From a bacterium (GTDB taxonomy: Bacteria; Patescibacteriota; Minisyncoccia; Minisyncoccales; PEYH01): a DNA stretch of 18,197 bases. The notes under the pieces were generated by a model. That model did not search any database and was not told the DNA's origin. It worked only from the letters and a program-made list of their open reading frames with translations. The stretch spans positions 1 to 18,197 of the forward strand of contig JAGGTU010000049.1 in assembly GCA_021163545.1 (NCBI GenBank), written 5' to 3'. Every line of letters begins with the position of its first letter. Position 1 is the stretch's first letter. A program made the translations under genes and the position numbers. This document shows, piece after piece, positions 1-4,552 of the stretch.

Positions 1-224
1 CTTGGTTCAACTTTATTTTCTTCTTTAAAAATTTCTTGAACTTCTTTTTGAAATTTTTTTCTTGCTTTTATATTCTGGATAATTCTTTCTACTTCCTTTT
101 TTATTGACTCTGTCCAGAGAATCTGAATTTCGTTTCTTCTTGCCATTCTTAAAATCTTTGCCGAAGCACTATCTTTATTAAAATATCCTGCCACAAAAAG
201 ATTTGTATCTATTACTATTTTCAT
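1..224 (-). CDS. PIN-domain protein (VapC-like), 3' end cut by window edge
   Basis: The frame opens at ATG 224-222 and stays open for 74 complete codons to the left edge, so only the N-terminal part is visible. It begins MKIVIDTNLFVAGYF: a beta strand followed by D6-T7-N8, the first metal-binding motif of PIN nucleases. E44 in SIKKEVERI fits the usual second acidic position. The remaining catalytic residues lie off the window. PIN proteins are Mg-dependent ribonucleases, often VapC-type toxins, but some act in RNA processing. No canonical AbrB, Phd or ribbon-helix-helix antitoxin precedes it; instead a tandem repeat array runs almost up to its start. It follows the winged-helix gene on the same strand, 103 bases after that gene's stop, so it may share the salvage-operon transcript. 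The PIN call is good; a toxin role is inference. Confidence 0.75.
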   Translation of the reverse strand, partial: MKIVIDTNLFVAGYFNKDSASAKILRMARRNEIQILWTESIKKEVERIIQNIKARKKFQKEVQEIFKEENKVEP

Positions 225-231
225 AATAGCT

Positions 232-302
232 TTTTACGGCTCATTTCCACCATTTGAGCCACAACTTGAGCCGCATCCTGAGCCGAAGAATGAGCCGTAA
301 AA
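232..302 (-). promoter_or_regulatory. Inverted repeat able to form a hairpin just before the PIN start
   Basis: Bases 232-245 (TTTTACGGCTCATT) are the exact reverse complement of 289-302 (AATGAGCCGTAAAA). This gives a 14-bp stem with a 43-base loop, ending 7 bases before the PIN start codon on the minus-strand transcript. A competing pairing exists between 234-248 and 309-324, with 15 matched bases and a one-base bulge. No U-tract follows the stem, so it does not look like an intrinsic terminator. A role in controlling PIN translation or stabilising the upstream message end is inference. Confidence 0.45.
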
Positions 303-326
303 TGAGCCGGAAATTGAGCCGTAAGA
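255..326. repeat. Six-unit 12-bp tandem repeat array
   Basis: Six consecutive 12-bp units start at 255, 267, 279, 291, 303 and 315. Each begins TGAGCC on the plus strand, and the last five begin TGAGCCG, followed by a variable A-rich five bases. The array fills most of the 103-base gap between the winged-helix gene stop (328) and the PIN start (224). The period is a multiple of three, so reading frames cross it without shifting. One more copy lies in inverted orientation at 232-243. Confidence 0.9.
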
Positions 327-327
327 T

Positions 328-873
328 TTATTTTATAAACTGATAATAGGTGTATTTTCCTTTATTTATCTGCTTAACCCTTCCTCTTCTCTCAAGAATA
401 TCCATATATCTTGTAGCAGTAGCGTCTGATACTCTCACTAGTTTCTGGACCTGATCATTTGTAATTCTCCCGTTTATCTTTAAGAATTCAATAATTCTTT
501 GTAATTTTCTTTCTCTCCTCTTTTGAATTTTTGATCTTGCTTTCTCTAGTAATCTTTTTACAAAAGCAAAATTAATTTTTGGCTTTAAAATATCGGGCTG
601 AGTTAATCGAGAGGAGGCTGGAAAATTTTTTTGAGGCGGAACCTGGGGCTGAGCTTGAGCTGGCGTTTGAGAAACTTTAGGTTTTAAAGATATTGAAGAG
701 GAAGGTAAAGACTGTTTCAATTCTGTCTTTTGTCCAGAAGCTTCTTTTTGCTGGATAATATCTTGATTTATCTGATTTAAATCTTGATTTTGTTGCTGGC
801 TTTGGGTTTGAGATAGATTTTTTTGATCTGGATTCTGATCTGTATCTTGTTTAGCAGGTAGGTTTTGATTCAT
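328..873 (-). CDS. Winged-helix DNA-binding protein with Q-rich disordered N-terminus
   Basis: This 181-residue protein has two parts. Residues 1 to about 95 are low complexity, rich in Q, N, S and P (for example QTQSQQQNQ), and probably disordered. Residues 105-120 are strongly basic (KARSKIQKRRERK). Residues 121-179 form a winged helix-turn-helix: helix 1 LQRIIEFLKING, then ITNDQVQKLVRVSDATATRYMDILERRGRV as helices 2 and 3, then a short wing ending KYTYYQF. The layout resembles DeoR/MarR-like transcription factors. The start is fixed by a 4-base ATGA overlap with the AMP phosphorylase stop, so the two are probably translationally coupled. No ligand or phospho-acceptor domain is visible. It may regulate the salvage operon it sits in, but that is inferred from position only. 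Confidence 0.75.
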   Translation of the reverse strand: MNQNLPAKQDTDQNPDQKNLSQTQSQQQNQDLNQINQDIIQQKEASGQKTELKQSLPSSSISLKPKVSQTPAQAQPQVPPQKNFPASSRLTQPDILKPKINFAFVKRLLEKARSKIQKRRERKLQRIIEFLKINGRITNDQVQKLVRVSDATATRYMDILERRGRVKQINKGKYTYYQFIK

Positions 874-2366
874 GTTTTAAGAAAACTTTTTGTTTTTAAG
901 GTTTTTAAAGCAAGATGTAAACGAAATGAGGTCTCAGTGTAAAAGGTAAAAAGCGTCTCTCCTTTGTAAAAACTTTCTCCCCCTTTTTTATTAAGGTAGA
1001 TACCCGCACTTTTTATAAAGGGCGCACCAAGAATTCTTGCAATCTCCACCAAATGATGGTTATTAATTTCTTTTACCCTCCCATTTCTTTTAGCCTTCAT
1101 TTGGAAACTTATCTTTCCAAGTTGAATTTTCTTTGAACTAATTTCTGGATCACCACCCTGAGCTTTAACAATTTCTCTAAATTTTTCCAAAGCTTTGCCA
1201 GACTTTAAGGCGGATTTTGCCATTTCTTTTCCTCTGCCTTTTCTAGCCTTGCCAACAAGTTCTAGAATATAGCCTGCAAGCTCTGTGGCTCTTTCTTCTA
1301 AATCTCTTGGGCGATTTTCTTTCTGTTCCAAAACTAAAAGATCATCATAAACCTGCAGGGCAGGCCCAATCCCTCTACCAATAGGACCTTTGGCATAATT
1401 TATTGAGACATGAGTTTTTATTTTAAATCTTTTTGTAATGTCCTCAAATAATTTTTTAAGCTCCTCTGCCTCTTTTTTGTTTTTTATTTTTGCATATTTA
1501 TTTACCGGAATATCGATTACCAAATATTTCACTCCCATTGCTACTTTTTTTGCAATAATACTTGAAATTAGTTTTGGATAAGACTCAATTAAAAGTTGGC
1601 TTGCTACTTCAATTATCCTTGCATCTGAAGGCACAATGTCCCCTACTCCCCAGACAATGCATCCCTTTGTTTTTTTGACAATGTTGATTAACTCTTTAGT
1701 TGAAAAAGCAACCCTAGCCACGGTTTCCATTGTATCGGCAGTGCCCGAAGCTGAAGTAATTGCCCGAGAGCATGTTTTTGGAATATAAATTCCAAAGCTT
1801 GCGATAATTGGAACAATTATAGGGGTAGTTTCATTACCACAAAGTCCGCCAACAGAATGTTTGTCAGCTACAATTCCCGGGAATTTAATCTTTTTGCCTG
1901 TCTCTGCCATTGCTTTTGTTAGATAAAAAAGTTCTTTTGTTGAAATTTTTTCAAAAAATGAAGAGGCTACAAAAAACGCTACTGCCACATCATTTAACTT
2001 TCGGGAGACAATATCTGATACAATTGAATACATCTCTGAATAATTCAATCCTTTTCCTAAAAGTTTGCTCTGAATTGCGTCTAAGGATTTGGGTTTGCCA
2101 AGAAATGAAAATTCAAGCCTCTCTCCCTGTTCAATCTCAAATCTATGGGATAAATCTTCAAAAATTCCTACTTCCCCCTCCTTCACTAAATCATCTGTCA
2201 CATCTACATATACCCCGATACTCTGTCCCTTTAGGTGCATCACCAATCCATCTCCGGGCTTAATTCCCAGCTTTTGACAGTCTAATTTATTTAAAACCAC
2301 AATCCAGGCAACTCTTGCCTCTATATCAATGATTTTTGCTTTTAAATAAAAAATTGATGTTTTCAT
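870..2366 (-). CDS. AMP phosphorylase (archaeal-type, thymidine phosphorylase family)
   Basis: The 498-residue protein matches the usual archaeal AMP phosphorylase length of about 500. It is longer than bacterial thymidine phosphorylase (about 440) because of an N-terminal domain at residues 1-85. The phosphate-binding signature is DKHSVGG at 168-174, followed by GNETTPI. SRAITSASGTADTMETV (200-216) matches the active-site stretch containing the catalytic Asp (D211 by alignment from memory). GPIGRGIGPALQVYDD (327-342) and a C-terminal barrel-sandwich-like domain complete the fold. The reaction is NMP + phosphate to free base + ribose 1,5-bisphosphate in the cytoplasm. It starts 24 bases after the RuBisCO stop and follows the isomerase, so all three steps of the AMP-to-3-phosphoglycerate route are adjacent. 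AMP rather than thymidine specificity rests on the extra domain and this context. Confidence 0.93.
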   Translation of the reverse strand: MKTSIFYLKAKIIDIEARVAWIVVLNKLDCQKLGIKPGDGLVMHLKGQSIGVYVDVTDDLVKEGEVGIFEDLSHRFEIEQGERLEFSFLGKPKSLDAIQSKLLGKGLNYSEMYSIVSDIVSRKLNDVAVAFFVASSFFEKISTKELFYLTKAMAETGKKIKFPGIVADKHSVGGLCGNETTPIIVPIIASFGIYIPKTCSRAITSASGTADTMETVARVAFSTKELINIVKKTKGCIVWGVGDIVPSDARIIEVASQLLIESYPKLISSIIAKKVAMGVKYLVIDIPVNKYAKIKNKKEAEELKKLFEDITKRFKIKTHVSINYAKGPIGRGIGPALQVYDDLLVLEQKENRPRDLEERATELAGYILELVGKARKGRGKEMAKSALKSGKALEKFREIVKAQGGDPEISSKKIQLGKISFQMKAKRNGRVKEINNHHLVEIARILGAPFIKSAGIYLNKKGGESFYKGETLFTFYTETSFRLHLALKTLKTKSFLKT

Positions 2367-2390
2367 AGTTTTCAGCTTAAAGCTTATGGG

Positions 2391-3632
2391 TTAGTCTCTC
2401 CAATAATCAAGTGCTTCTTTTAATTCATTGCGATTTTTTGCATACTCTTTTAAAGGAATATTTTTCATTGTTGCCTCAATTGCCTGATAAACTGCTTGCG
2501 CCCCTGCCTCAGAACCTTTTGGATGCCCATGAATTCCTCCACCAAAATTGATTATAAGATCTTTACCCAAAATTTGTACCAATTTTGGAACAAGTCCAGG
2601 ATGCATTCCTCCAGAGGCAATTGGCAAAACGGGTTTTAGCTTTCCAAATTTGCCTTTTAAAAACTCATTTATTTTTTCCACATCTTCTTTTTTACCCTCC
2701 ATCTTCCCCACTACAGTGCCAGTGTGAAGTTGATCAATCCCTACCAACCTTAAAAGTTTTGCCAAAACAAGCATTGAGATTCCATGATCTTTATTCCTTG
2801 TAAAAGCCGAATGTCCTGCCCGATGTCCATGAATAATTAATCCTAAATTTTGGCGCCTAAAATAATCCAAGGCAGAAAACCCTGTTGTGACTACATCTAC
2901 CATCACGCATCTCCCACCATATCTTTTTACAAGTTTTGCCCTTTTTATTGCCTCATCAATTGGGGCGGTAACATTAAACACAAATACTTTTCTTGTTCCT
3001 GTTTCTTTTTCTACTTTTTTTCTTACCTTAATTACTTCCTTAACTCTTTTTTCAAATTTACAAAATTTCATATCAGTTAAAGTTTCGTCATCTTTTATTA
3101 GATCAACCCCATTTTTCCAAACTTTATAAGCCACTTCTGCTGTCTTTTGAGGCGAGAGACCAACTTTAGGTTTTATAATACATCCAATTATTGGACGATT
3201 ATAAACTCCAAATATTTTCCTTACTCCACTTAATCCAAAATAAGGGCCTAAAAAATCATTAATATATTTCTCTGGGAATTCTACATCTTCCAGACGCAAA
3301 CCTTTTACAATTTTCATTGAGAAAATATTTCCTGCAATTGTTGATAAAAGCTGACATATATTTTTTCTTTCAAAAAGCTCAATTGGATATTCAATTTTTA
3401 CTAAATTAGTTTTTTTATCAATAAAAATAACTCTTGCAGCTAATTTATCGAAAATTTCCTTATTTAAGGTACGAGGATGGGTCCAGGTGCCAACAGATGA
3501 TTCAGCTGCCACAGCATTAGCTACTTCTTTTAAATCTAATCCCTTTTGAGAAGTAATTTTAAATAAAGCAATGATTGAATCCTTTTTAGGTTTTTTACCT
3601 ATTGCAAGATGTGAGTATTTGTAAAAATCCAT
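2391..3632 (-). CDS. rbcL: Form III RuBisCO large subunit
   Basis: This 413-residue protein carboxylates ribulose 1,5-bisphosphate to two 3-phosphoglycerate. Every catalytic position (spinach numbering in brackets) is present: E44 (60), T49-W50 (65-66), N102 (123), K154 (175), K156 (177), the carbamylated lysine K180 (201) with D182 and E183 (203, 204), H270-R271 (294-295), H274 (298), H303 (327), loop-6 K310 (334) and S340 (379), plus the GGG phosphate loop at 364-366. The size, the short segment after KDDE and the wording (AAESSVGTWT, HGHRAGHSAFTR) fit form III, the archaeal/CPR nucleotide-salvage class, rather than form I. No small subunit gene is visible. A form II/III subtype cannot be fully excluded without a tree. 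Its start lies inside the isomerase gene (34-base overlap), and no other Met is close by. Confidence 0.96.
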   Translation of the reverse strand: MDFYKYSHLAIGKKPKKDSIIALFKITSQKGLDLKEVANAVAAESSVGTWTHPRTLNKEIFDKLAARVIFIDKKTNLVKIEYPIELFERKNICQLLSTIAGNIFSMKIVKGLRLEDVEFPEKYINDFLGPYFGLSGVRKIFGVYNRPIIGCIIKPKVGLSPQKTAEVAYKVWKNGVDLIKDDETLTDMKFCKFEKRVKEVIKVRKKVEKETGTRKVFVFNVTAPIDEAIKRAKLVKRYGGRCVMVDVVTTGFSALDYFRRQNLGLIIHGHRAGHSAFTRNKDHGISMLVLAKLLRLVGIDQLHTGTVVGKMEGKKEDVEKINEFLKGKFGKLKPVLPIASGGMHPGLVPKLVQILGKDLIINFGGGIHGHPKGSEAGAQAVYQAIEATMKNIPLKEYAKNRNELKEALDYWRD

Positions 3633-4540
3633 GGATATGTTTCTTTTATTGCAGTTTTAATCTGGCTTGGTTTTATAAGACCTTTTTCGCAAATAATTCC
3701 TTTAATAAATTTAGCCGGCACAACATCAAAAGCAAAATTAATAATTTTTAAGCCTTTTGGTGCGTTTTTCCAAATTTCTCTTGGTGATCTTCTTTCAATT
3801 TTTATCCAAGATTTAGGGGTAAATTTTAAAAGAGAGGTTGCTACATACAAAGGAACTTTCTCATAATAGGCTGAAAGGGAAATTCCAAAGCTTCCGATTT
3901 TGTTAATAATTGAGCCGTCTTTTAAAATAGCATCACATCCAATTAAAACTTTGTTCATTATTAACTCTTTGCCTGAATACTTTGAAATTAAAAATCCGGC
4001 AGAAGAATCAACTACCATTGTTGTTGGGATGCTTGCTTTTATTAAATTTTTTGCGGTAATTCTTCCCTGAAAAAGAGGTCTTGTCTCTGTATTATAAACC
4101 TCAAATGCTTTTCCTTCATTTTTTGCAAAAATTAAACCTTTTTCAACGGTTGAAGAATGGCAATGGGTTAAAATTTTATCACCATTTTCAATAATATTAG
4201 AGGTGTATTTCGCAATTTTCTCCTCCACTGCCTCCAAAATCTTAAGTATTTCTCCACAGGTATTCAAAAGCTTGTTCTTTGCTTTTTCCAAATCTTTTTC
4301 ACCTTTAATTTCTGATAATAAAAACCTCATTGCATTCTGCGCTAAAGGTTCGGTGGGACGAACAAAAGCTAATCCTTTTGCCGCTTTTAAAATCTTTCTA
4401 TGAAAATCTTTAGCATCTTTGAATCTTTCTTTTTGTGCATATTGATAAATCGCTAAAATTGAAGCTTTTGCAATGTTAGTTGCCCCTTGAATTTTTAAAT
4501 CTTTGATCTGTTTCTTTGTCTTTTGAATTATATTTTCCAT
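3599..4540 (-). CDS. Ribose-1,5-bisphosphate isomerase (eIF2B-like fold)
   Basis: This 313-residue protein belongs to the eIF2B alpha/beta/delta and methylthioribose-1-phosphate isomerase superfamily. It converts ribose 1,5-bisphosphate to ribulose 1,5-bisphosphate. RPTEP at 61-65 is the substrate-loop motif. THCHSSTVEKG (125-135) carries the catalytic Cys C127, and IGCDAILKDGSIINKIGS (200-217) carries the catalytic Asp D203. They correspond to Cys133 and Asp202 of the Thermococcus enzyme by recalled alignment. TETRPLFQGR (151-160) is also typical. It sits between the family B polymerase (12-base gap) and RuBisCO (34-base overlap). The RuBisCO and AMP phosphorylase neighbours argue strongly for this isomerase rather than the methionine-salvage paralogue. 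Confidence 0.94.
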   Translation of the reverse strand: MENIIQKTKKQIKDLKIQGATNIAKASILAIYQYAQKERFKDAKDFHRKILKAAKGLAFVRPTEPLAQNAMRFLLSEIKGEKDLEKAKNKLLNTCGEILKILEAVEEKIAKYTSNIIENGDKILTHCHSSTVEKGLIFAKNEGKAFEVYNTETRPLFQGRITAKNLIKASIPTTMVVDSSAGFLISKYSGKELIMNKVLIGCDAILKDGSIINKIGSFGISLSAYYEKVPLYVATSLLKFTPKSWIKIERRSPREIWKNAPKGLKIINFAFDVVPAKFIKGIICEKGLIKPSQIKTAIKETYPWIFTNTHILQ

Positions 4541-4552
4541 GTTTTTAGATTA

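Noticed and set aside
225..327. CRISPR-like array at the 12-bp repeats
   Set aside because: Units are only 12 bases and directly adjacent, with no repeat-spacer pattern of 20-40 bases and no cas genes.
2373..2383. AGCTTAAAGCT palindrome between RuBisCO and AMP phosphorylase
   Set aside because: An 11-base palindrome with no supporting copies or spacing to a promoter is expected by chance in AT-rich DNA.
1910..3129. Several plus-strand open frames of 60-120 codons opposite AMP phosphorylase and RuBisCO
   Set aside because: They lie antisense to clearly conserved enzymes, their translations are low complexity without recognisable motifs, and they overlap one another in different frames.
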